Source: an uncultured Clostridia bacterium (GTDB lineage: Bacteria; Bacillota; Clostridia; Oscillospirales; Ruminococcaceae). From it: DNA of 64,000 nt. Below are positions 55,595 through 62,970 of the stretch, piece after piece. The notes below the pieces were generated by a model that saw nothing but the letters and a program-made list of their open reading frames with translations, made no database searches and was not told where the DNA came from. Within the stretch, counting starts at the first letter, position 1. Each line of letters begins with the position of its first letter. The position numbers and the translations under genes are program-made. The stretch covers positions 62,001 through 126,000 of the forward strand of contig CALWZA010000031.1 in NCBI GenBank assembly GCA_944385905.1, given 5' to 3'.

Positions 55595-56611
55595 ATGTCG
55601 GAAACGCTTAACAGGTCGACTATAAAAATGACCGCGTCACCAAGCATTAAAGCATTCGCATGTATCGGAGGCAAAAAGGAAAAGCAAGGGCCTAAAGCCG
55701 ACTGCTTTGACCGGTTTGACGAAGACCCGTATTTCGGTCAAAAGACGTTTGAGCAGGGTGAAAGCGAGCTTCAGAAAAGAACCGTTGAGCTGGCTATTGC
55801 CAAAGCCGGGCTTAAGGCGGAGGATATTTCGTTTATGTTCGGCGGAGACCTTTTGAATCAGTGTATCGGAACGACTTTCGGGCTTAGGGATTTCAACATA
55901 CCATTTCTCGGAATTTACGGCGCGTGTTCGACAATGGCGGAAGGGCTTCTTTTAGCTTCGATTATGGCTGATAACGGGATAGGGGGTAATTTGGTTGCGG
56001 TTACATCTTCACATTTCTGCACCGCGGAGCGTCAGTACAGACTTCCGCTCAATTACGGCGGACAGCGTCCTCCCACAGCGCAGTGGACCGCGACGGCGAG
56101 CGGTTCCGTTGTTGTGTCCGCCAAGGACAAGCCTCCCTATGTTCGAGCTTGCACAATCGGAGCGGTTGCCGACATGGGAGTTTCAGACACAAACAACATG
56201 GGAGCGGCAATGGCTCCCGCCGCGCATTCAACAATAGCGAGATTTTTTCATGATACGGGAATGTCGCCGCAGGATTTTGACGCGGTTGTTACAGGAGACC
56301 TCGGAAAAGTAGGAAGCCGTGTTTTGTGCGAGCTTTTGCAAAAGGACGGGTATGATATAAGAAACAGGCATAACGACTGCGGTCTTATGCTTTACAGCTT
56401 TGACGAGGAGGACGTTCACGCGGGAGGCTCCGGATGCGGATGCGCGGCGAGTATGCTTTGCGGATATTTTCTGCCGAGGCTTCAAAACGGCACGTTGAAA
56501 AATATTCTTTTTACAGCCACGGGCGCGCTGTTATCTCCGATTTCGAGCCAGCAGGGGGAGACTATTCCTTCAATAGCCCACTTGGTTTGGCTGTCGTCAA
56601 GCGCTGATTAA
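55595..56611 (+). CDS. spoVAD: Stage V sporulation protein AD
   Basis: SpoVAD is a thiolase-fold protein that binds dipicolinic acid and helps move it into the forespore. The 338 residues carry IGGKKEKQGPKADCFD, FGGDLLNQCIGTTFGLR, YGACSTMAEGL, RQYRLPLNYGGQRPPTAQWT and GSGCGCAASML. The ATG at 55595 is chosen because GGTGAT lies 7 bases upstream and the length then equals the family's; a GTG at 55583 is too near GGAGG. spoVAE follows after 22 bases. spoVAC, normally just upstream, is not here. Confidence 0.95.
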   Translation: MSETLNRSTIKMTASPSIKAFACIGGKKEKQGPKADCFDRFDEDPYFGQKTFEQGESELQKRTVELAIAKAGLKAEDISFMFGGDLLNQCIGTTFGLRDFNIPFLGIYGACSTMAEGLLLASIMADNGIGGNLVAVTSSHFCTAERQYRLPLNYGGQRPPTAQWTATASGSVVVSAKDKPPYVRACTIGAVADMGVSDTNNMGAAMAPAAHSTIARFFHDTGMSPQDFDAVVTGDLGKVGSRVLCELLQKDGYDIRNRHNDCGLMLYSFDEEDVHAGGSGCGCAASMLCGYFLPRLQNGTLKNILFTATGALLSPISSQQGETIPSIAHLVWLSSSAD

Positions 56612-56633
56612 ATGCAGAAAAGGCAGGTGCTAT

Positions 56634-56987
56634 ATGAATTATCTATGGGCGTTTGTTGTGGGCGGACTGCTGTGCGCAGTCGGTCAGGTGCTTATCGACT
56701 ATACTAAGCTTACTCCGGCGAGAATACTTACCGCTTATGTTGTCACAGGTGTTATTCTCGGCGCGGTCGGATTATATAAACCTCTTGTTGAGATTGCCGG
56801 CGGCGGAGCGACAGTGCCTCTCACTGGGTTTGGCTATCTTCTTTCAGAAGGTGTAAAAAAGGCTGTTGAAGAAAAGGGCTTTATCGGAATTTTTACGGGG
56901 GGTCTCTCAGCTGCTGCGGGTGGAATATCAGCGGCGCTGTTTTTCGGACTTTTAATGGCGATATTTTTTAAGCCCGGGAATAAGTAA
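56634..56987 (+). CDS. spoVAE: Stage V sporulation protein AE (AEb type)
   Basis: This 117-residue membrane protein of the SpoVA dipicolinic-acid channel has about four helices and contains GQVLIDYTKLTPARILTAYV, GLYKPLVEIAGGGATVPLTG and FTGGLSAAAGGISAAL. AAAGGCAGG precedes the ATG. Its last codons are part of a 26-bp direct repeat that continues past the stop. With spoVAD it forms a two-gene unit ended by a terminator. Confidence 0.93.
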   Translation: MNYLWAFVVGGLLCAVGQVLIDYTKLTPARILTAYVVTGVILGAVGLYKPLVEIAGGGATVPLTGFGYLLSEGVKKAVEEKGFIGIFTGGLSAAAGGISAALFFGLLMAIFFKPGNK

Positions 56988-57017
56988 AGAATTTTAAGCC
57001 CGGGAATAAGTAAAGAA
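56966..57017 (+). repeat. Two tandem 26-bp direct repeats at the end of spoVAE
   Basis: Copy one (56966-56991) and copy two (56992-57017) are identical; both contain AGCCCGGGAATAAGTAAAG. The first includes the spoVAE stop codon. The second lies outside the gene and has no effect on the protein. Confidence 0.9.
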
Positions 57018-57054
57018 AAACTCCCAAAGGAGCGAAATCCTTTGAGAGTTTTTT
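57014..57054. terminator. Bidirectional terminator between spoVAE and htpG
   Basis: Arms AAACTCCCAAAGGA and TCCTTTGAGAGTTT, A-rich before and T-rich after. Confidence 0.85.
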
Positions 57055-57075
57055 GATTTATTTAATTAAAATCTA

Positions 57076-58962
57076 TTATACCATAAGCTCGCAAATCATA
57101 TTTGACAGCTCGACGGGATTTTCAACGGGCATACCCTCAATGAGCGTCGCCTGAGCATAAAGAATTTTTGTGTATTCAGCAAGTTTGTCCTTATCGGTTT
57201 CAAAAAGGCTTCTGAGTTTTTCAAAAATTGGGTGAGACGCGTTGATTTCAAGGGCCCTTTCGGCTTTAACCTTGTTTTCGGCGGCGTTAGGCATTGAATT
57301 TAATACCTTTTCCATTTCAAGCGAGATGTTTCCGACACTTGTCAGACATACAGGATGGGTTTTAAGTCTTGTTGAAAGCCTTACCTCCGATACCTTTCCG
57401 TCAAGAGTCTGCTTCATAAACTCAAAAAGCTCCTTGTTGTCGTCTGATTGCTTTTTGACAGCTTCCTTTTCCTCGTCGGTTTCAAGGTTGAGGTCGTTTG
57501 CCGACACGGATTTGAACTCCTTGTCATCATAGCTCATAAGCATTTTGACGGCAAATTCGTCGACATCGTCGGTGAAATATAAAATTTCATAGCCCTTGTC
57601 CTTGACAAGCTCGGTCTGAGGAAGCATATCTATTTTGTCAACGCTTTCTCCGCAGGCGTAGTAAATGTATTTCTGATCTTCTTTCATCCTTGAAACATAT
57701 TCTGCGAGAGTTACGTTTTTCTTTTCAAAAGAGGATTTAAACATCAAAAGGTCTTTTAAAACATCCTTGTTCATGCCGTAGTTCTGATAAACTCCGAATT
57801 TAAGCTGAAGTCCGAAAGTTGAGAAAAACTTTTCATATTTTTCACGGTCGTTTTTGAGCATTTTGGACAGCTCGTTCTTGATTGATTTTTCAAGGTTTTT
57901 GGCGATGATTTTAAGCTGCCTGTCATGCTGAAGCATCTCTCTTGAAATGTTCAGAGAAAGATCCTCCGAATCTACAAGACCTTTAACAAAGCTGAAGTAA
58001 TCAGGCAGAAGGTCCGGGCACTTTTCCATTATCATTACTCCGCTTGAGTAAAGCTGCAAGCCCTTTTCATATTCCTTTGTATAGAAGTCGAAAGGAACCC
58101 TCGCAGGAATGTACATAAGCGCGTTATAGGTCGCGGCGCCTTCGTTTTTAGCGTGAATATGGCAAAGAGGATCCTCGAAGTCGAAAAACTTGTCCTTGTA
58201 AAACTCGTTGTATTCCTCTTCGGTTATCTCCGACTTATTTTTCTTCCAAAGCGGAACCATGCTGTTTAAGGTAACTGTTTCTGTATACTTTTCGTACTCG
58301 TTTTCGCTGCCTTCCTTTAAGCGCTCACGCTCCATATCCATTTTTATCGGAAAGCGGATATAGTCGGAATATTTCTTTACAAGAGCCGAAAGCCTGTACT
58401 GCTCAAGATACTCGTCATACTTATCGTCGTCGGTGTTGTCCTTGAGCGTGAGAATAATATCTGTTCCGACACTGTCCTTTTCGCATTCGTCAACAGTATA
58501 GCCGTCAACACCCTCGGACGCCCACACATAAGCCTTATCAGCACCGTAAGCCTTTGAAATAACCTTTACTTCCTTTGCGACCATAAACGCCGAGTAAAAT
58601 CCGACTCCGAACTGACCGATGATATCGACATCCTCAGCTTTTTCGTTTTCGTTTTTAAACTGCAAAGAGCCGCTTTTCGCGATTGTTCCGAGATTAGCCT
58701 CAAGCTCGTCTTTCGTCATGCCTATCCCGTTATCGCTTATAGTAAGGGTTCTCGAAGCCTTGTCAGGAACAATCCTGATAGCGAAATCATCCCTGTTCAT
58801 TCCGACAGAGGAGTCTGTCAGCGACTTGAAATAAAGCTTGTCGATGGCGTCCGAGGCATTGGAAATAAGCTCACGGAGGAAAATCTCCCTGTGGGTATAT
58901 ATAGAGTTAATCATCATTTCCAAAAGCCTTTTGGATTCGGCTTTGAATTCTTTTGTTTCCAT
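57076..58962 (-). CDS. htpG: Chaperone HtpG (bacterial Hsp90)
   Basis: Hsp90 is an ATP-dependent homodimeric chaperone. The 628 residues hold the GHKL ATPase motifs [22 protein letters not shown] and [14 protein letters not shown], the middle domain with [14 protein letters not shown], and a C-terminal dimerisation domain. AAAGGATG precedes the ATG. A sigma-A promoter with a perfect CIRCE operator lies upstream, so HrcA repression and heat induction are likely. Confidence 0.97.
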   Translation of the reverse strand: METKEFKAESKRLLEMMINSIYTHREIFLRELISNASDAIDKLYFKSLTDSSVGMNRDDFAIRIVPDKASRTLTISDNGIGMTKDELEANLGTIAKSGSLQFKNENEKAEDVDIIGQFGVGFYSAFMVAKEVKVISKAYGADKAYVWASEGVDGYTVDECEKDSVGTDIILTLKDNTDDDKYDEYLEQYRLSALVKKYSDYIRFPIKMDMERERLKEGSENEYEKYTETVTLNSMVPLWKKNKSEITEEEYNEFYKDKFFDFEDPLCHIHAKNEGAATYNALMYIPARVPFDFYTKEYEKGLQLYSSGVMIMEKCPDLLPDYFSFVKGLVDSEDLSLNISREMLQHDRQLKIIAKNLEKSIKNELSKMLKNDREKYEKFFSTFGLQLKFGVYQNYGMNKDVLKDLLMFKSSFEKKNVTLAEYVSRMKEDQKYIYYACGESVDKIDMLPQTELVKDKGYEILYFTDDVDEFAVKMLMSYDDKEFKSVSANDLNLETDEEKEAVKKQSDDNKELFEFMKQTLDGKVSEVRLSTRLKTHPVCLTSVGNISLEMEKVLNSMPNAAENKVKAERALEINASHPIFEKLRSLFETDKDKLAEYTKILYAQATLIEGMPVENPVELSNMICELMV

Positions 58963-59010
58963 ATCTTTAAAACATCCTTTCTTTTGCGGTGAGAATATTT
59001 ATAATCATTT

Positions 59011-59037
59011 TTAGCACTCTTTTTATTCGAGTGCTAA
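59011..59037 (-). promoter_or_regulatory. CIRCE operator (HrcA binding site) of htpG
   Basis: TTAGCACTC (59011-59019), a 9-bp spacer, GAGTGCTAA (59029-59037): a perfect match to the CIRCE consensus. It sits just downstream of the -10 and overlaps the expected transcription start. Confidence 0.95.
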
Positions 59038-59041
59038 ATAC

Positions 59042-59070
59042 AGTATAATGCAAATTTTTCCGAAAATCAA
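59042..59070 (-). promoter_or_regulatory. Sigma-A promoter of htpG
   Basis: On the minus strand TTGATT (59065-59070), 17 bp, TATACT (59042-59047), immediately before CIRCE. Confidence 0.8.
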
Positions 59071-59126
59071 GTTATAAACAGAATATTAAAACAAAGTTTA
59101 TATTTAGTTAATAATCTAAATTTACA

Positions 59127-59155
59127 TTGCAAAAAAACGTCGGGTGTGGTAAAAT
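59127..59155 (+). promoter_or_regulatory. Promoter of the second CPBP gene
   Basis: TTGCAA (59127-59132), 17 bp, TAAAAT (59150-59155), with TG at an extended -10 position. Confidence 0.6.
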
Positions 59156-59204
59156 TAAATAATAAGTTTTAACAATATACTCGTTATTGGCGGCGGAGAG
59201 ATTA

Positions 59205-60212
59205 ATGAAATATCAAACAACCGAAACGGACAAAAAGAAAGTAAAAAGCCTTGTCAGCGAGGCGGCTGTCAAGACAGCGGCGGCTTTGATAATATACAAT
59301 ATTTTTACTTATATTTTTTCACAGCTTTTTATTTTGCTGTTTTTTTTCGCCGCAAACGGATATTTCCCTTCGGACTATTCAGAGAGAGCGTCGGCTGCAA
59401 AACTTATAAACGGCTCGACCGCTTTGCTTATGCTTTTTCAGTCGGCGGTCACCTTGTGTTCGGCATTGACGCTGGCGGCGTCGGCAAGGGCGGTTTATAA
59501 AATTAAAATATCGGATATTTTTTCAAAAACCGAAAGACCCTTGGCAAAGGCGCTTACATATTATCCGATTGCGGGGGCTGTGAATTTTTCGTTTACATTG
59601 CTTGCTGTGCTTATATCCTCTTTTTTCATGAGCTTCGGAGTCGGACTGAAAACGGCGGATTTTTCGCTTGATGTGCTTGATGTTAAAACATCGGCGGCAA
59701 TGTTTGCGTACGTTTGTATTGTGGCGCCGCTTTGCGAGGAGTTTGTTTACAGAGGATTGGTTATTCGGCTTTTGGCGCCGTTCGGAGAGGGAGCGGCGGT
59801 TTTTGTGTCCGCATTGACGTTCGGGATGATGCACGCCAATATTCCTCAGTTTATATGCGCTTTCGGCGTGGGGCTTGTGCTTGGATATGTAACGGTTAAA
59901 TACCGCACTGTTGTTTTAAGTGTCATAATCCACAGCCTGAATAATTTTCTGCCGTTTCTTCAAAGCGTAATTAATTCGTGGGAGGACGCGCCAGGCGCAG
60001 TTATAATAATTTTTAACATTTTCCCGATTATAATAACCGTTTTGGGACTTTTAGCGGCGGCTTTAAGATACAAAAAGCACTTTTACCGGTTTGAGCGCAG
60101 AACGTCAGCTGTATCAAGTGCGGAGAAACTGGGGCTTATAGTTTTCAATCCTGTAATGCTTATGTATTTTGCGGTTTTGATATATGAAACCGCGGCTTCG
60201 GTCGTGATATAA
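59205..60212 (+). CDS. CPBP family intramembrane metalloprotease
   Basis: This 335-residue protein has seven to eight membrane helices. Metal-site motifs are EEFVYRGLVI, FGMMHANIPQF and HSLNNFLPF. It differs clearly in sequence from the CPBP protein at 16 kb, so the two are not a recent duplication. The ATG at 59205 follows GGAGAG; a TTG six codons upstream is possible. The substrate is unknown. A structured element separates it from pheA. Confidence 0.85.
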   Translation: MKYQTTETDKKKVKSLVSEAAVKTAAALIIYNIFTYIFSQLFILLFFFAANGYFPSDYSERASAAKLINGSTALLMLFQSAVTLCSALTLAASARAVYKIKISDIFSKTERPLAKALTYYPIAGAVNFSFTLLAVLISSFFMSFGVGLKTADFSLDVLDVKTSAAMFAYVCIVAPLCEEFVYRGLVIRLLAPFGEGAAVFVSALTFGMMHANIPQFICAFGVGLVLGYVTVKYRTVVLSVIIHSLNNFLPFLQSVINSWEDAPGAVIIIFNIFPIIITVLGLLAAALRYKKHFYRFERRTSAVSSAEKLGLIVFNPVMLMYFAVLIYETAASVVI

Positions 60213-60229
60213 ATTTTTATTGGAAATAA

Positions 60230-60322
60230 GTGTGAAAAATTCTTTTTCACACAGGCTATTTGAAACTTTGCGGCACTATACGATGGCTGCAATTTCGGCT
60301 TCGCCGAAACCGTTTCAAATAG
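60230..60322 (+). other. Compact three-way-junction element before pheA
   Basis: A hairpin GTGTGAAAAA/TTTTTCACAC (60230-60252) is followed by an 11-bp perfect outer stem, CTATTTGAAAC (60256-60266) with GTTTCAAATAG (60312-60322). It encloses two adjacent hairpins: TTGCGGC/GCTGCAA (60268-60292, one G-U pair) and TTTCGGC-TTC-GCCGAAA (60293-60309). Almost every base outside the first hairpin's loop is paired. It ends about 7 bases before the AAAGG of pheA. It could be an mRNA leader element or an intergenic mobile palindrome. No other copy was noticed in the window. Confidence 0.6.
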
Positions 60323-60346
60323 AATCTTAAAGGTATGGTGATAAGT

Positions 60347-61465
60347 ATGGGACTTGACGAGCTTAGAAAAAAAATTAACGGGATTGACGCTCAGTTAGCA
60401 AAGCTTTTTGACGAGAGAATGGAAATTTGCAGGGATGTCGCGAGATATAAGATTGAAAACGGACTTCCCGTTTTTCAAAAGGACAGGGAAAACGAAATAA
60501 TAAAAAAGGTGAGAGAATCCGCTCCCAAGGGAATGGAGGGCGCTCACGAGGTCTTGTTTTCGACTGTTATGGACATCAGCAAATCGCTTCAGTACGCGGA
60601 GGTTTTTGAAAAAGAAGAGGCAATGACCGCAAAGCAGTTTTCAAGAGACGCTTCTCCCACGGTAGCCTGTCCGGGAACTTTCGGCTCGTATTCGCACAAG
60701 GCTGTGAATATGATATTTAAAGACTGCAATATCAATTTTTTTGCTGATTTTGAGGATGTTTTCAAAGATGTTCTCAGCGGCAAAGCCGATTTCGGCATAC
60801 TGCCCGTTCAGAACTCAACGGCGGGTTCGGTGGCGTATACTTATGAGCTTATGAGAAAATACGATTTTCATATATGCGCTTCGGCAAGGGTTCAGGTTTC
60901 GCACTGCCTGTGCGTTAAAAGCGGAACATATATGCAGGACATTGAGGAGGTCTTTTCCCATGAGCAGGCTCTGGCGCAGTGCTCAAGATTTTTGGCTGAA
61001 AACGGGTTAAAGCACAGCGACTACGCAAATACTGCTCTTGCCGCCGAATTTGTCGCAAAAAGTCCTGAAAAATACGCGGCGATTTGCTCAAAAGACTGCG
61101 CGGAGAAGCTCGGTTTAAAGATTTTAAGCGACAACATAGCGAATGAAAAAGAAAACTATACTCGCTTTATACTCATTTCAAAAGATGTTTACACCTCGCC
61201 CGAAGCTGATACAGTTTCGGTTGCGCTTTCGCTTTCCCATACCCATGGCTCACTTTACAGGCTTTTGACCAAATTTTCGGTTGAGGGGCTTAACCTGACG
61301 AGAATTGAGAGCAGACCTATTGCGGGAACGGATTTTGAGGTTTTGTTTTATCTCGACTTCTGCGGCTCGCTGTCATCCAAAGCCGTGTCAAAGCTTGTGT
61401 CCGAGCTGAAAAGTGAGCTTGATTACTTTAAATTTCTCGGAAACTATTATGAAATAACGCCGTAA
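60347..61465 (+). CDS. pheA: Bifunctional chorismate mutase/prephenate dehydratase
   Basis: The P-protein makes phenylpyruvate from chorismate via prephenate. The 372 residues fall in order into an AroQ-type mutase (about 1-85: LDELRKKINGIDAQLAKLFD and RYKIENG), a dehydratase (about 105-285: CPGTFGSYSHKAVN, PVQNSTAGSVAYTYELM) and an ACT domain (about 290-370) with HGSLYRLLTKF and the phenylalanine-binding ESRPI. Feedback inhibition by phenylalanine is therefore expected. The ATG at 60347 is preferred because GGTGAT is 4-5 bases upstream; an ATG at 60335 abuts AAAGG. ispDF follows after 13 bases. Confidence 0.94.
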   Translation: MGLDELRKKINGIDAQLAKLFDERMEICRDVARYKIENGLPVFQKDRENEIIKKVRESAPKGMEGAHEVLFSTVMDISKSLQYAEVFEKEEAMTAKQFSRDASPTVACPGTFGSYSHKAVNMIFKDCNINFFADFEDVFKDVLSGKADFGILPVQNSTAGSVAYTYELMRKYDFHICASARVQVSHCLCVKSGTYMQDIEEVFSHEQALAQCSRFLAENGLKHSDYANTALAAEFVAKSPEKYAAICSKDCAEKLGLKILSDNIANEKENYTRFILISKDVYTSPEADTVSVALSLSHTHGSLYRLLTKFSVEGLNLTRIESRPIAGTDFEVLFYLDFCGSLSSKAVSKLVSELKSELDYFKFLGNYYEITP

Positions 61466-61478
61466 AGGGGGCTAATCT

Positions 61479-62645
61479 TTGGCTGTATCGTGTATTATTG
61501 CCTGCGGAGGAAACTCGTCGAGAATGAGGGGAACAGACAAGCTTTTGTATGAGCTTGGCTCGGAGCCTGTTATTGTACGCACGGTAAAGGCTTTTGATAA
61601 AATTTCCGAAATAGGCGAGATAATTGTCTGCACAAAAGAAGAAAAGATTGAAGAATATAAAGATATTCTCAAACGGTATGATATCAAAAAGCCGCTGAAG
61701 TTCGCCCAAAGCGGGGCAACCCGTCAGAAATCTGTCGCAAACGGATTAAAGGAGACTGACCCTGCTTTTGATTATATTTGCTTTCACGACGGCGCAAGAC
61801 CGTTTGTCTCGGAAAAAACAATAATAAATTGTATAGAGGCGGCTTACAGATATAAAGCGGCTGTGGTGTGCGTTCCGGTTAAGGACACGGTTAAAATCGC
61901 CGATGACGAGTTTATCAAATCGACTCCCGACAGGTCGTGCCTTTTCAGCGCTCAGACTCCTCAGATTTTTGAGAGAGGTGAATATCTGAACGCTTTAAAA
62001 AAAGCTCAGAAATCGGGGCTGAGCGTTACCGACGACAGTTCTATCCTTGAGGCGGCAGGGGTTAAGCCGTTTATAGTAATCGGAGAATATGAAAATATTA
62101 AACTGACCACTCCCGAGGACTTGATTACCGCTCAAACGATGCTTAATTTATCAAAAAACGAGGAGAAAGCTATGAGAATAGGTCACGGCTATGATGTTCA
62201 CAGGCTCGTAGAGGGCAGAAAGCTGATTTTAGGCGGAGTAAAGATACCTTTTGAAAAAGGGCTTTTGGGACATTCAGACGCCGACGTTTTGGTTCATGCC
62301 GTAATGGATTCAATGCTCGGAGCGCTTGCGCTTGGAGATATCGGAAAGCTTTTTCCCGACACTATGCCCGAATATAAGGGCGCTTGCAGTATTGAGCTTT
62401 TGAAAAAGGTAACAGAGGTTTCAAAGGAAAAAGGATATAGGATATCAAATCTCGACTGCACCGTATGCGCTCAGGCGCCGAAGCTTGCCCCGTTTATCGA
62501 AGAGATGAGAAAAAATATCGCCGATGCGGCTGATATTGATTTTGAAAAAGTGTCTGTTAAGGCGACAACCGAGGAAGGGCTCGGCTTCACAGGCGAGGGC
62601 TTAGGCATTTCGGCAACAGCGGTTGTTTTGATGGAAAAGGCTTAG
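61479..62645 (+). CDS. ispDF: Bifunctional IspD/IspF isoprenoid enzyme
   Basis: This fusion covers two nonadjacent steps of the MEP pathway: cytidylylation of methylerythritol 4-phosphate (IspD, residues about 1-225) and formation of the cyclic diphosphate (IspF, about 231-388). IspD motifs are [22 protein letters not shown] and HDGARPF. IspF motifs are [28 protein letters not shown] and [13 protein letters not shown]. The start is TTG at 61479, following AAAGGGGG. Fusion proteins of this type occur in several bacterial groups. It probably shares a transcript with pheA. Confidence 0.95.
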   Translation: MAVSCIIACGGNSSRMRGTDKLLYELGSEPVIVRTVKAFDKISEIGEIIVCTKEEKIEEYKDILKRYDIKKPLKFAQSGATRQKSVANGLKETDPAFDYICFHDGARPFVSEKTIINCIEAAYRYKAAVVCVPVKDTVKIADDEFIKSTPDRSCLFSAQTPQIFERGEYLNALKKAQKSGLSVTDDSSILEAAGVKPFIVIGEYENIKLTTPEDLITAQTMLNLSKNEEKAMRIGHGYDVHRLVEGRKLILGGVKIPFEKGLLGHSDADVLVHAVMDSMLGALALGDIGKLFPDTMPEYKGACSIELLKKVTEVSKEKGYRISNLDCTVCAQAPKLAPFIEEMRKNIADAADIDFEKVSVKATTEEGLGFTGEGLGISATAVVLMEKA

Positions 62646-62724
62646 ATATAATCAACTCACATTTTGTTAATACCTGTCATAATATATATTGTTTCCATAA
62701 ATGCTGAAGGGATTGATATATACA

Positions 62725-62943
62725 ATGACAGGTATTATTGCTATGTCGTCGATAACATACGCCATGAAGGCAAAAAGGATTTTAAACGGAGCCGGATTTT
62801 ACTGCGAGGTTGAGAGAACCCCTAAAAATCTGTCCTCGGGATGCGGTTACAGCATAAGAGTTAAAGGAGATATTGACAAAATCATCGGGATTTTAAAAAA
62901 CAACGGAATAAATTATAAAGACTACATCACTCTTGCGTCATGA
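62725..62943 (+). CDS. DUF3343 family small protein (putative Se/S carrier-like)
   Basis: This 72-residue protein is recognised by IIAMSSITYAMKAKRIL, TPKNLSSGCGYSIRV and a C-terminal NNGINYKDY. The single Cys in SGCGYS is the candidate functional residue. DUF3343 proteins have been proposed as sulfur or selenium carriers. The ATG at 62725 is used because family members begin a few residues before IIAM; an ATG at 62701 is also open. The gene lies 27 bases before the cysteine-desulfurase-like gene, in one operon. Confidence 0.75.
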   Translation: MTGIIAMSSITYAMKAKRILNGAGFYCEVERTPKNLSSGCGYSIRVKGDIDKIIGILKNNGINYKDYITLAS

Positions 62944-62970
62944 TTAACCGCTTTCAAGGAGGGGAGAGGC

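Noticed and set aside
60230-60252. GTGTGAAAAA/TTTTTCACAC hairpin as a terminator of the CPBP gene
   Set aside because: The T residues are inside the 3' arm, and the stem is followed by AGGCTATTT rather than a T run.
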